Source of the DNA: Pycnopodia helianthoides
Lineage: Eukaryota; Echinodermata; Asteroidea; Forcipulatida; Asteriidae
Direction: 5' to 3'
Assembly (NCBI GenBank): GCA_032158295.1
Contig: CM063246.1
Location: 2,389,371 to 2,453,370 of the forward strand
Length of the DNA stretch: 64,000 nucleotides
Part shown: piece after piece, positions 1-11,655 of the stretch
Layout: the number at the start of each line of letters is the position of its first letter
Position numbering within the stretch: the first letter of the stretch is position 1
Made by a program: the position numbers and the translations under genes
The notes under the pieces: model-generated
Databases searched by the model: none
Told to the model about the DNA's origin: nothing
The model's input: only the letters and a program-made list of their open reading frames with translations

Positions 1-2450
1 TTTACAGGGAAAGTACATCATTGGTTTTGGAAGAGTAAATAAATTCCCATCCCTATATAGTTTTAATGCAAACAATTCGTGAAAGCTTCGTTAAAATAAT
101 AAGGCTGATCCAAATCATAAAACAAATTACAGGGATTTTTGAATCAATGAGCGTCTGTTAACACCATTATGTCCGATGTGGACGACTATGTCCGGCGACA
201 TTTTGGAACCATTATGTCCGACCCATTATGCCCGCCAACACAGCATTGAACCAAGTTAGGCTGCAATCGGCTGAAGAGTGTGAGAGATGGAGCATTTTGT
301 AAATATTCACAAAATGACCCCACTGACCACCAGTTGGCATCGGCAAAATTTCGAGTTAATTCCTCGATAGATGAAATCCATTTGAAATGTACAAATTATT
401 ATTTCTTTTTTTTTAAATGAACCGATATGTGACCACCGGCCAAAATCTGTGTACGTCCTAAATGTAGCCCGAGCTAATGAAGCATTGGTCCATGTTGTGC
501 TGCAATCGGCTAGAGAGTGTGGGAGAAGAAGCTGACCGATAGGTGACCACTTACAAAATATGTGTACGCCCCAAATGTAGCTCGAGCTAATGGAGCACGT
601 TTGGCCAAATAGTTTAGCAGTTATGACCTTTTTCATTCTGATCTAAAAACATTGTCGTTTATATATTTTAAATATTTGTTTTATAGGGCTGATACTTGTG
701 CTTTGTGAAGCACTTAAGCCCTGTTGTGTTTTGTCGCTTTTGTTTTTATTTTACTTTAGTCAACCACATATTAAACAAATCTTGTGCTACTAAACAACTC
801 TGTTCTTGCCAGCCTGTAACCACATTTATGGCCTTTCATATTTCTAGAATGCATTATATGCCTTTGACTTTCAAACTCTTTTAGTGATTACCTACATAAT
901 TAACCACAAAGTAATATTTTTGGTCGATAGGCCTAGGGCCTAATAATAGTTTGATTATAGTTGCTGGCTTGACTGCTACCCCTACTCTCCATTGAGGGAA
1001 CTTTACTCCAATATAATTTTGTAACTGACACTGAATTAAGTTTCTAAACTTATTTTAGGGTTAATCAATATAATTTTCACAATTTTTATATGCAAACCAT
1101 TCCCATTTTTTTCTTTAAGTATTCATTTCACGCATCGGTGATTTTACGTCATTAATTTATGCACCTCAAGAAGAATGTTTCAGGCCTACAATTTAAAGTT
1201 CTTATGACTAATTTAACTCTGATTAGAATCTACAAGCACACTTGTTAAGTTAGTGTTCAAGATCATGCGTGTTACAAAATATTTTGTTTCTTACTATATT
1301 TTCAACCACCGGCGTTCCAAATCTTGTGGAACCCCATAAAGTCAACAATGCTTACCTCTGAATTCCAAAGAATTGTCCACTACCCTTAATCTTTAGTTTT
1401 ATTTTATTTTATTTATTTTTTTTTTTTGGGGGGGGGGGGTGAATATGCCCTTAAAGACCCACCCTTGCTCTTCGTAGGTATTTTACACCGGAAAACTTCA
1501 TCTGTGTGTAGTTTGTGTTTCCCCAGGCTTCAAAAGAATGATTGACGCACACACTTTGCATTTTATAGGCCTTTTCATACTCATAAAATATAACAATTCA
1601 ATGCAATATCATTCGATACACAATTTTTCAGGGAACACCAACAGTTTTGTTACATCGAATAAATTGTACTGGACAACAGATCCCAACATACAGAAATATC
1701 CTGTGAGCAACAATTTTCCCCATCATATCTGTGCGTGTCTTTGTTATTGACAATCACCTATACGTATTTTCTGGGTCAAGTGTTGCTCAATGCTACAGGT
1801 TGCGCATACCTTATGCGCGTCCACAATAGCCAGCGTGTGGTATGAAAACAATAATCGCCCACCGGGTACTCACAGCCTCGCGAAAGGCCGCCAAAGGCGG
1901 ATAATGGTATTAATAATAATAGTAATAAAAAAAATAGTCATCATCATAATAACAATTAAAATATTACTAAGCTAACTGGTAGGTACCAATCCGTCATCAC
2001 GGAAGCAAATGCACTATTTGGGTAAAATTCGTAGGCTGCATGTCGTAATGTGCCGCCCTGAAGACCCTTTTTTGCGCACAAACATTTTGATACACAAAGT
2101 ACAACTTTCTGCTGCACTGAACAAAATGGTCACAGTCAATAAATTTTATAAGCATCACTAACGCTGGCAATTAGTGAGTGTCTGTAGGTAATTAACTGCA
2201 CAGTGCAAATTAACTTTTTGGTGAGTAAACTGCGTGAACATAACGAAGATTCACCCTTTTCGTGCAAATTCGCCCCAAACAATATAGAAGCCACTCGAAG
2301 GGGCTTAACAAGAAAACATTATAACTCGTGGAGCTGAAGGTAGGAATTGATATTCCTCTTAAAACAGTCTAGATTGTAGGGTGGAGGTTCAATATATAGA
2401 GTCCTTTTGATAGTGAAACAAATCTTTAACCTCACGTTAAAATGGTGTAA
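1..2450. other. Non-coding flank, no gene recognised
   Basis: Nothing in this stretch looks like a conserved protein or RNA gene; open frames are short and without family motifs. It holds short direct repeats around 'attatgtccg' at roughly 165-235, a diverged tandem duplication near 241-605, and a T/G homopolymer run at about 1405-1440. Confidence 0.6.
241..605. repeat. Diverged tandem duplication, about 115-bp shift
   Basis: The segment near 421-484 (accgatatgtgaccac..., cgagctaatg) recurs near 536-600, and the phrase 'gctgcaatcggct' occurs at about 260 and 500. The two copies have many substitutions, so this is an old tandem duplication. No coding potential seen. Confidence 0.55.
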
Positions 2451-2723
2451 AAGTAATTTTAATTAATCCCGGTATCTTTTTACAGCGAAATGTGGGATAC
2501 CAATCGTGTAGTCAAAAATGCTTGAATGACCTCTGTCATTTGCATCACTTACGCCGGACATTAATTAATTGTCTAGAGGCCGGCCTCGGCCTCGAGGACG
2601 ACTTCGGGCGGCCTTGGTCTCAGCCTCGGCCTCCCTATGTATTTAATCAGTCTTGGCCTTGGCATCGGCACCTTCTGTGTCTCGTCTGATATTTTAAGCA
2701 CAGCTGATATATTTAAATGCAAA

Positions 2724-2921
2724 ATGTCTGCAAATACCCAAATAATCCGGTTTGGTTATGTTGACCACGAGGAATTTGAAGAGATGGGGGAAAGGAAACA
2801 CAAAGACAGTTGCAAGTTTTGCAAAGCAAAGTCGCCAAAACTCAGCGAATTCTGTGGCACAATATCAAACTTTACCAGGCACCTGCAACGTGTGCACATT
2901 GCAAGGTTACTCAGTGCATAG
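2724..2921 (+). pseudogene. BED-type zinc-finger fragment (hAT/ZBED-like)
   Basis: A 65-residue frame carries a C-x2-C (CKFC) followed about 22 residues later by an H-x4-H (HLQRVH), with the typical 'GT.SNF.RHL' spacing between them. That pattern is characteristic of BED fingers in hAT transposases and domesticated ZBED proteins, which bind DNA. The frame stops at TAG soon after the finger, and no transposase catalytic core follows within the window. It could be one exon of a host gene, but a degraded transposon fragment is more likely. GC-rich 'ggcctcggcctc' repeats lie just upstream at 2578-2632. Confidence 0.45.
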
Positions 2922-3587
2922 AGATTCCATTTCAAATGAAAATGTTTTTACACGGTCACCCTTAACTGCATAGACTAGTAACTGCATAGACTTACATATC
3001 GCGAGAGGGGGTGCTTTGAAAGGAACGGCCACGGGCCTATTTAAAATGTCTGCTGAATTCAAGCACATTTTAACGAACCAATTCCAGGGGTTATGAGCGA
3101 GCAAGGCATGCTGGAAAAAATGGCGCGGCGAGATCGATCACCACAAGCTGGTGAGCGTTCCCTCCTACCGCATGTTACGTTGTGTCGCTTTGGGCAACTG
3201 GGCGGTCCAGTGGCTAAAATGTTAAATATTTCCACTCTCGATACAGTTCGATTTTAGCAACCAACGAATTACGAATTGGAACCCACACTAGCAAGTTTTG
3301 CAGCGCTTTGAGACCGGAAACTATTTGTTTTATTAAGAAAATAAAATGTAGAGACAAAATATATCTATTTTGATTTGAAACTGAATGGAATTTATGTGCC
3401 AGTTCGAGGTGTCTTCTAGTCGTTTTCCCGATCGTACTTCCCCAAGTTCAACGTACACGGTTTATTATCCACAGTTTTGATATTATATATCCACAGGGCA
3501 AGTTTTTACGAACCTTGGCTTGGTCTCCCGGTCCAGCTTGGGATCCATTATCGGAGCAGTGTATATTTTGCACGGTGATTCTGCATC

Positions 3588-3684
3588 AAACGGAGCCCGG
3601 AGCCCCGAGGTCTGATGAGCCCTGAGCCCCGAGCCTCTGAGCCGCCCGAGCCTCTGAGCCCCGAGCCTCTGAGCCCTGAGCCAG
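3588..3684. repeat. GC-rich minisatellite (gagccccgagcctct type)
   Basis: Imperfect 13-15 bp units built on gagcc-ccgag-cctctgagcc are repeated across this stretch. They create an open frame on the minus strand that has low-complexity composition only. Confidence 0.6.
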
Positions 3685-3849
3685 TATTCGAACATTATAG
3701 GGACCCGTCAAAGTGCGCGAGTTTGTTTCCTTAACGCGTTAAAGTAATGTACGTGGGACTAAAGTGGTCCCAAAAATGTCCGAATACACGCAAGACTTGC
3801 ACGGACTACTGCGCGTATAGTTAAGTAAAAGCTCCTAACTTGCAATCTC

Positions 3850-4215
3850 AAATACGAATACTTGGGCCAGTGAGTACGAGTACCAGTGTCCGAGTATCGG
3901 TTATTCTGGTATCCGAGTACCGAGTCTATACGAGTATCAAGTACTCGGATCTCCGAGTATCAAGTACTCGGATCTCCGAGTTCGAGTACGAGTATACTTT
4001 GTTAAGAAAACACTGAAAAATGAGGTATCAGCACTTTTTATTATTATTGGTTTTTGACTTATTTCCTGATGACATTGTGATCTTGCTATGATATCTATCT
4101 TTTACGCATGAAAACATCGAGGACAACTTCAATTTTACTTGTTCCAGTGCTTTATTCCTCTAAAATCGAGTCCAAGTACATTTTAAGTCGAGTAACGAGT
4201 ACATGACCTCGAGTA
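3850..4215. repeat. Degenerate 'gagtacgagta' tandem repeat
   Basis: Short interlocking units of cgagta, ccgagtat and agtactcggatctccgag recur at 3850-4000, and weaker ones at 4150-4215. The stretch 4000-4150 between them is AT-rich and shows no recognised feature. Confidence 0.55.
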
Positions 4216-4219
4216 CAGG

Positions 4220-5050
4220 TTATTTCAATGTTCAAGGTTCGTTTATTTTCCACAGTATCAAAAAGTAAAAAAGACATTTATCACTTAGCAAGAGCGATCG
4301 GTTTAAAGAAAACAACTTAACAGTATAGATATCAAGAACAAGATTAAAACAAACATGACTCTGCAGAGGGATCCATTTTAGAAGCAGAGCTTGTAGGCAA
4401 TGGTCCCTAAAGACATGCATTTGCACTGATACAGATAACTACAATTGGGTGAACCAACAGATCCGTGATCGAGTCGAGCCACAAGGAACAATTAAAGTTA
4501 CAATAGGTCTCAATGCGCAAGCACGTACTCAAAAAATGAATTTAAGTAGACACTTTAAAACAAACAGACGAAGGACGACAACAAAACAGTGGACTATAAA
4601 ATTTAATACAGCGGCCTTGCAGGTCTGCAAGTAATTAAAGTACCGACCGAATTAACTGAGTAATCACACCCAGGGGATCCCACGGAGAGAATACTATGGA
4701 TCCCCAGAGAGGAGACCGCATATCCCCAGTCAGCGCTGTAATACCAGTTTAGGTCATAAGTACTGTACATGACATGCTTATGTAGAGATGGCAAAAATGA
4801 TGCACTTTCCAAGTACGTGGAGATGTCCGATTTTTGCATGGTTATTTGCCCCCGTCTTTTTTTCAATTTGTAGTTAACCTTTAACCTACCTCTAGAATAA
4901 TGGATTAGTCCAAGAATGCCACATCAGCAAGAGTGTTCAGGATGTTGGTCATTCTTATACCAGTGATGACCACTTCAACACGCATTAAAAGAGTCCAACT
5001 TGATCTCTTGTTTGACACCGTGTATTCATTATTCTTAAGGTCATCAACCC
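4220..5050. other. Non-coding, no feature recognised
   Basis: AT-rich sequence without a recognisable gene. The short open frames show no signal peptide, domain or conserved motif. The 3' end of the neighbouring minus-strand LINE may extend into its right end. Confidence 0.4.
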
Positions 5051-7560
5051 GATAAGTTAATGTGCTCCGCTTAGATTTCCATTTCTGGTAATTTGGCGGG
5101 TGCTACACATATTATAATATGTACACTCATCCCAAAAATTCCAATGTGTCAGATTTAAAGACACGGTTAAAGATAAATACATTTTTGGAGACTCTATTAA
5201 GTTGTTCCTCAAGCATGTTCCAGAGCATTGGTCCTTAATTGTTAATAGTTTTATGGGCATGAACATCCGAATTTTAAAAAAAACAACGATTTAATGGCAG
5301 GAGGTAAATTTTTGCAGCTGACAGTCGATACATCAGGGACCCAAGCTGGAGACGATCATATATCCTTCACTTTTAAAGTATTATATTTGATGAAAAGGGG
5401 ATCTGCATGTGCGTTAAAATCTGCAAAGTTAATTATACGAAGAGCTCGTTTCTGCAAGATAAGAAGTCTATTGAGATTGGTAGCAGAACTAGCTCCCCAT
5501 GCAAGTATCCCACAATGAAGATAAGTTCCAATCAATGTAATATAAAGGGAATGTAATACCACGTCAGGGATGGAAATGTTTGATCCTATTAATCACACCA
5601 ATGTTTCGAGAAATAACTTTACAAATAGAATCCACATGACTATTCCATGTTAGGCCACGGTCAACAAAAAGTCCCAGAAACTTACAGCAATCAGTTTAAG
5701 TGATAATAGCATGTAATTAGTTTTAGTAATATTAAGGGATAAACTGTTGACCGTAAACCATTTAGCAACAAGTTTAAGCTCTTCATTAACAGTGTTTACC
5801 AGGTAATTAAGGTTGCTATGGGGATTTTTTTTTAGTCATCCGCAAATAATATATAAAAGAAAGCATAACTGGAGGAATTAGTTAAATCATTAATGTATAA
5901 GATAAATAACAAAGGCCCGAAGATGGATCCTTGTGGTGCACCGTAATGTAAGGACATTAGACTCGGGATTCATGCCATTGATGGAAACACATTGTGGTCT
6001 GTCTATGAGATAACTTTTAAACCACTCCAGGGGAATTCCTCGGATGCCATAGTTGGAAAGATACAATAGTGTTTGATGGTCTATCGTATCAAAAGCTTTT
6101 GAAAGGTCAAGGAACATCCCCAGGGTATGTTTGGAATCATCCATGGCATAGACTTTATCAATAAAATCAAGGAGTGCATGAATGGTTGAATGTTTACTTC
6201 GGAAACCAAATTGCTGATTTTTCAAAATGTCAAACTTATTCAGAAACTTAATGGTATATGGGCATAGACACATTTTTTTTAAACCTTAGAGAAACATGAG
6301 AGAACAGAGATGGGCCTGTAATTATTAATACAGTTACGATCACCTTTTTTAAAAACTGGGATGACTTTGGCAATTTTTATTTTGGAGGGAACATTGCCAG
6401 TCTTAAAAGAAGTGTTGACAATATGAACAAGAGGCGTACATATGGCAGAGATATACTTTTTAACAATGGAAATGGTAATCAAGTCATGACCAGAGCTCTT
6501 TTTGTTTTGTAAATTGTTGACGATGTCATTAATCTCATATTCGTTGACAGGAATAAAAAACAACAACAATGAATTAGGATTAGGGTTGGGCAAGTAATCA
6601 AAAAAACTAAGGGGTGAGTGAGTAGGTAGGATGCTATTAGCAAGGTTAGGACCAATGTTAATGAAATAATCATTGAAGTGATTGGCAATTAATTTGGTCA
6701 GGCTTGTCAACTAATTCCTCATTCGCAACAATGCTATAAATAGACCATGTTACATTTGTTTACAAAGTGGTGACCTCGTACATTATAATGCATTTCCTGA
6801 CGGGCAAGATGCTACACATAGGCTCAATGGGAAAATTTATATTTTGTGTCATAATTTTCACATAAATTCAAAAATTTACAAAAGCAACAGCTGTACTGTT
6901 TTTGAGATGTCCCCCCTTTCTTCATATCAAAAGTTGAGAAAAATCAGACAGTGCGATCTCCATAAAACAAGATTTGTTGTATTCTTCCATTGAGCTGTGT
7001 ACAAAATGTGCCCGCCGGAAGTCCAGGCTCTGTGGCTCTTTTGTAAACATGTGATGTCACAGGTCACATCGTCTATACAATGAATAGAAGCTTTTTTATT
7101 CAAAACAGAATTAATGACCTTCCAAGTGTTACGGTTATTATTTTTTTCCGTTTCAAACTGGAGAGAATCGTAATTTTTTCTTGGAAATACGTAAAAGGCT
7201 AGTCAAAGTATCTTTATACTTGGTGTACTTGCACTTACGAAAATTCGTAGAATTGGTCAAGTACTGACGATACAAATTATTCTTTTTCTTATTAGATTTG
7301 AGGAGAGAATGTGTGATCCAAGGGGTAGTTGAATTATGCTTAGCTTTGGTATTGTTGGTAGGTCTGAATGAAGGAGTATTTTGATCGTGCACGTTAATCA
7401 AACTATCCAGGATTGTATAATATGCAGTATCAGGATTATTACTGCTGAGGACACAACCCCAGTCAAAAGAGTGCAAGTCGTCATAGTAGACCAGCCAAAC
7501 TTGAAAAAGTCCTCTAGAAAAAATTCCACGGCATAGTTTGTTATTGGCTGGCATCCATGC
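5050..7560 (-). mobile_element. Broken non-LTR retrotransposon (LINE, CR1/jockey-like)
   Basis: Read on the minus strand, pieces of a LINE ORF2 appear in order. At 7554-7153 is the linker between endonuclease and reverse transcriptase (TPWITHSLLKSNKKKN). At 6710-6279 is the RT start (KKSSGHD, AKVIPVFKKGD, NYRPISVLS). At 6273-5930 RT continues (QFGFRSKHST, DLSKAFDTIDH). Near 5940-5830, in another frame, come APQGSIFGPLLF and the FADD active-site box. At 5562-5356 is the post-RT region (LRIINFADFNAHADPLF). At least two frameshifts and the missing endonuclease make it inactive. A MITE-like element interrupts it at about 6715-7085. Clade assignment is by motif resemblance only. Confidence 0.85.
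6715..7085 (-). mobile_element. MITE-like element nested in the LINE
   Basis: This stretch breaks the LINE reading frames and contains no LINE motif. Its ends are imperfect inverted repeats (atagaccatgttac on the left, and the reverse complement of gtcacatcgtctat on the right). A diverged second copy in the opposite orientation lies at about 59395-59685; shared blocks include cctgtgacatcacatg, tgtacacagctcaatg and tcttgccngncaggaaatgca. Confidence 0.6.
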
Positions 7561-7564
7561 TAGA

Positions 7565-8755
7565 TCTATTGTTCATGGGATCAGGAAGACGATTAGGGTG
7601 GATGCTACCCTCAATTTTGAATTTTAAGGTCAATTTGAGGTCAAAAAGGTCAAATAAGGTCAAAATGGGGATTTTTTGATTTTGCGCCAAATTTGACCCC
7701 AAGTGGTAGCTCTATCTATAAAATGTATTTTTATCATCATATTGACATACCAAGCCTGTGAAACTAAGAGTTAATCTTTTATCTTGTATACAAATGTATA
7801 GTAAAATGAAAACTAAAGGTGGTGATTTTCTCAAAAAGTGCATATCTTGAGTATACCGAATAAGTTTGCACTCCCTATCTCAAGGGTGCATATATTTGTT
7901 TCAAACAACTTTTTTTCTGAAGGTTAATATACCCAGGCAGTTTTTAATCCAAACAAATTTCAATTTCACACCTGTTTGTATGGTGTAATGAGACAAGAAG
8001 GTATGTTCTTCACGCAGTACATTTGAATGCATACACTGTAGTGGGTTTAAAGTTTGACATGGTGCTCAAAAACTGTATGTCTGATATCAAAGTTGTTTGT
8101 ACTCCCAATCTTTCCAAGTGAACATTTTCAGACTCCTACACATTCATCAATCTCAAAGGAAAATGATGAATTAAAATGTTGAAAATTTTTGCAATAAACA
8201 GTGGCTTTATCCCATAGCTGTTTCATACACCATGGGTATTGTGCAGTTAAACATTACCAGACGTGTACTGTGCCTTTAAACATGAACAACAATAATATAG
8301 AGTCCAATAATATATCATGCACTCTGCGGCAGTGAAGAAAACTACGAGAAGTCCCCGATTTCCTATATCTACCCAGAAAGATAAACAGCAGTTCTTACAG
8401 AACTAAGGTTCTTACAGAACTAAGAAGTTTCCCAGTTTTCCCGATTCAACTCCGCTGCGGCAGTTGAAAAGCAGGACAAGTTCCTCCCGATTCCCAATTT
8501 ACTCTGCGGAAGTAGTTCTAGAAAGGCAAGTTCTTATAATAAGAAAAATCTGCCCAGAAAAGTAGATATAATAGTGTTACTGTAAACGGACTATAAATCG
8601 ATACTTTTGGGAAGCAATGCCTTAAATCGCAACAAAATAATTAGACAAACATAATCCTAAACAAGGGGGGAAAAAAAGTTTGTTTATGTTTTAAATGATC
8701 AATACCATTAATGAATATTATTGATCTCCATCTCCTTTACTTCAATGTTAAATTA
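7565..8755. other. Non-coding, no gene recognised
   Basis: Contains short 'aggtcaaa' direct repeats at about 7628-7672 and two related blocks with 'ctctgcgg' near 8325-8520, but no open frame with recognisable features. Downstream exons of the minus-strand PAN-like gene should lie to the left of its first exon, but none could be identified here. Confidence 0.4.
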
Positions 8756-8773
8756 TCTTTATGCAGTACTTAC

Positions 8774-9142
8774 CTGGTCCACGGCCTCCGTGGTGGTCAC
8801 TGATCCGTAAGCCCTGGACACCAACCTGTCAAAGTAGGAAAAAGCATCATCTTGTCTGTAACTCTCTGGGAATTTCTCTTTCCTTGCGTCGTTGAGCTGA
8901 CACATGCCACTTATGTCATTGTGATTGAATGACAAGCACAGACGGTGTCTCACGCAAAGCATCATACACTGAGTCCGAGCTGTCCCTAGTTGATTCAGGA
9001 ACGAGTGACCGGTCAGTGCGTGGTGTAAGGATGGATGGAAAAGGCTTCCATGGGACCGGAGACAACTCGACCCGGTCGCTAACGACTCTGGGGTCATCAT
9101 TAGCAACATCAACGTCAAAGCAAACGGTAGAGGCATGTTCAC
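8774..9142 (-). CDS. First coding exon of a secreted PAN/Apple-like domain protein
   Basis: The exon encodes 123 residues from ATG at 9142 to a donor (CAG|GTAAGT) after 8774, ending in phase 0. Residues 1-23 are a clear signal peptide (FALTLMLLMM core). Five cysteines follow (C27, C59, C63, C69, C81). The spacing C-x3-C-x5-C with 'LSFNHN' and then 'GMCQLND' is typical of PAN/Apple modules, which mediate protein or carbohydrate binding in secreted or membrane proteins. Only this exon is recognised; later exons on the minus strand were not found, so the full architecture is unknown. It lies downstream of, and on the same strand as, protease gene 1. A MITE occupies its upstream region. Confidence 0.7.
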
Positions 9143-9266
9143 ATACAGCCACTTCTTTCACATCTGGCTCTCGTCTTTTGATAAAAATGCACACCGACAA
9201 CTGTCTATGCGAATAGAAACGTTCACGGTTGCAGTGGGGGTTGGACTAATTGGTGTGCTCGGACTA

Positions 9267-9540
9267 TATAGACCGATCCATTAAGCTCCGCCCCTTACGT
9301 GTTGACCAATCACAACCTTGCTACGTCACCGAAAGTCCGACAAATTAAAGTCCGACACGCTAAAATTCCATCAGAAAAGTAAACATGCGTGCGCGCGTAT
9401 ACGTATAGCGCGCAGGTTCATGTCGTGGGTATGTGACATTGGAGAAGATGCACATGCTGCCCACGTGTGCAGTGGTAAGACAGCCAATGCTGTAATTGGT
9501 CAATATCTTAAGGGGGTAGGGCTTCATGGATCGGTCTATT
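9267..9540. mobile_element. MITE with about 50-bp terminal inverted repeats
   Basis: The left end (atagaccgatccattaagc) is repeated in reverse complement at the right end (gcttcatggatcggtctatt). The inverted similarity extends inward through 'ttgaccaatcac' and its counterpart. There is no coding capacity. It sits about 125 bp upstream of the PAN-like start codon. Confidence 0.7.
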
Positions 9541-10080
9541 GAAGCGATAAAACGGTTTTATCCAATCCTTTAAAAAAACTTCAGGTTTTTACGGAAATGC
9601 CTTAAAAAATTACAGATTAACAAAACCCCCAGACTCTGATCTGTGAACGAAATAATCTTCTCTTTTTTGTGTGTTACCTGTATGTTTTCTTTTACTGTCC
9701 ATTTGGTTTCGTAGGAATGGATGCATGATTTCACAACTAATCAATCAACTGTCAGACTATAACTATAAGGCTCGAATCAGCATCCAATCCCTATGTTCAT
9801 CACCGGCTGGCCACAGAAAGCTCTATTTTGATTGGTTGAACCGGGTGAATTTGGACGAAATCTTCTATCTACCGATTCATGTTTTACTGACTGGATAGCG
9901 GGTTGCTTGTGTTCGTTTAGGTCAGTGGACGCCATTTTGAAACTCGCATGATAGCACATTATCAACGCCTGACGTGTATGTTTTTTATGTGTTTTTTATG
10001 CAACAACATGAACACCGAGCGCGTGATGCGTGCATTTACCATACACGCAGACATGACGAACGAGTTGTTTGTTGACAAGA
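9541..10080. other. Non-coding, no feature recognised
   Basis: No coding, RNA or repeat signal recognised. The stretch leads into a possible first exon at 10081. Confidence 0.4.
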
Positions 10081-10206
10081 ATGGAGGACGAATTTGACGG
10101 TGCTGTTTTAGTTATACTGCACGCAATTTCTTTTTTCTTCACCGTTAATAGACAGATACTGGCAAGAAGACATCAGGTAGCTATTGATATATTGCAGCAA
10201 AATAAC
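10081..10206 (+). CDS. Possible first coding exon, unknown protein
   Basis: An ATG in a fair context (aagaATGG) opens a 42-codon frame (starts MEDEFDGAVLVILHAIS) that ends at a good donor, AAC|GTGAGT, in phase 0. The acidic start followed by a hydrophobic helix and a basic 'RRHQVA' segment resembles the N-terminus of Harbinger-type nuclease (HARBI1-like) proteins. This is only a vague resemblance. No following exon was identified, and the inverted-duplication breakpoint lies about 120 bp further on, so the gene may have been cut off. Confidence 0.3.
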
Positions 10207-10442
10207 GTGAGTATAATTTCAGGATTAATTTGAGTACTGGACGTGCTGTTGAGAGACTGAAAAAGAGGATTGATGGAAATTAACACTAAAATAAATTGGC
10301 ATTTGAACGGTCGTATCATGGAGTATTTTCCCAGTCTGAATGGGTAGTTTGTTGAAAATCTAGAGGGCTCAAAGCATTCTCTCTAAAGTCAATGACGCAT
10401 TTGTACGACCTTTCTCTCCCCCACCCCCCCTTTCTCTTTCTC

Positions 10443-10827
10443 TTAAAGGAAGTGTATACTTTTGGTATTTACTTAAGAACATACATTACCATATAAACTT
10501 ACTTGGTAAGGAGCACCTAAGAGCTGCTGATATTATAAAACATTGTGAGAAACACCTCCCTTTGAAGTGATGTAGTTTTTGAGAAATATGGTGAATTCTC
10601 ACTATAATTTGAAGCTGAGAAAGGATTCAGGCACGAAGCCTTTTTCAAGCATTTTGAAAGCACAAAATTCTATGCAACAAGGGGGCTTTCTCTTTCATCA
10701 TTTTCTTGCAACTTCGATGACTAATTGAGCCCGAATTTCCACAGGTTTGTTTTTTCGTGCATATGTTGGGATACACCAAATGAGGATACTTAATCTTTGA
10801 CAATTACCTAAAGTATATCCTGCCTTT
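10443..10827 (+). mobile_element. MITE with terminal inverted repeats (left-arm copy)
   Basis: The element starts ttaaaggaagtgtatactt and ends with the imperfect reverse complement, aagtatatcctgccttt. The same element is present in the right arm at 42053-42428, so it predates the duplication. It resembles the TTAA-flanked family at 48572-51336. Confidence 0.65.
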
Positions 10828-11428
10828 CAGCTTAAAACTTGTTTGCTGATTTACTTTATTGGGTCAAATGGATAAGCATCATGAGCAAATTATGTTGAGA
10901 ACCTGTTCGAAATCTTCTTGGTTCGGTCATCGTTGTGTTACTCAAAACATCGTTTCTGTGAATTGACTCAAAATGAACACAACCGGTAAACAAGCAATTC
11001 TTTTACGTGTTTTGGTTACTCTTTAATCAATGTCAGGCATAATCTATTGACGAGCCTCGTAAACAGTAACTGAAAATAGTGCCGGCGACGCAAGCTTTGA
11101 TTTAAAATTTAACAAAACTACAGCCAGACTTTGAAAATTTATGTTAACATAAACAAGAAAGAAGTGAATGGCTCCAATCCGGAAAGTACTTTATGTATTA
11201 TTAATTATTATAATTTAACATAAAATAAGTAATCATGTTTTTCGTTCAGGTGTAAAAAAAACAGGAAAAGCTAGAGTTATTTTACGCGGGAGTTATTTAT
11301 TTGTTATTTACTGTACTTTCGTAAATGTTTCCACATATTGTTTCCTTTTTTATAACTTTTTGTTTGTGTGTGTAAATGACAGAAAATCAAGTCATCGGAC
11401 AAAGAGAACGAGAAACAAGTTATATGTT

Positions 11429-11434
11429 TTTATT
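11429..11434 (-). terminator. Polyadenylation signal AATAAA for gene 1
   Basis: On the minus strand AATAAA lies about 225 nt downstream of the gene 1 stop codon (11656-11658), inside a conserved 3' UTR. The matching signal for gene 2 is at 41451. Confidence 0.6.
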
Positions 11435-11655
11435 TGCTTTAACATTAACAGGTAGTACTGTATTGATGCGGGTCCCTTTTCAGGGCGGGAGGAAGGTGAA
11501 GACAGCTGGTAAACCAAAATCTAAAATCAATGTTTCTTCCGGAGTTCGTATTTGAGTATGTACGCGTCTCGTCTCTCGGTGTCTACTCCCAGTATAGTAC
11601 CTCGTCAATGATTTTGCCTGAAACATCTTCGGTTGTATAATATCATTCCGCGGAT

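Noticed and set aside
9671..9965. Overlapping short frames between the MITE and the 10-kb exon
   Set aside because: No signal peptide, domain or splice context; both strands are open by chance.
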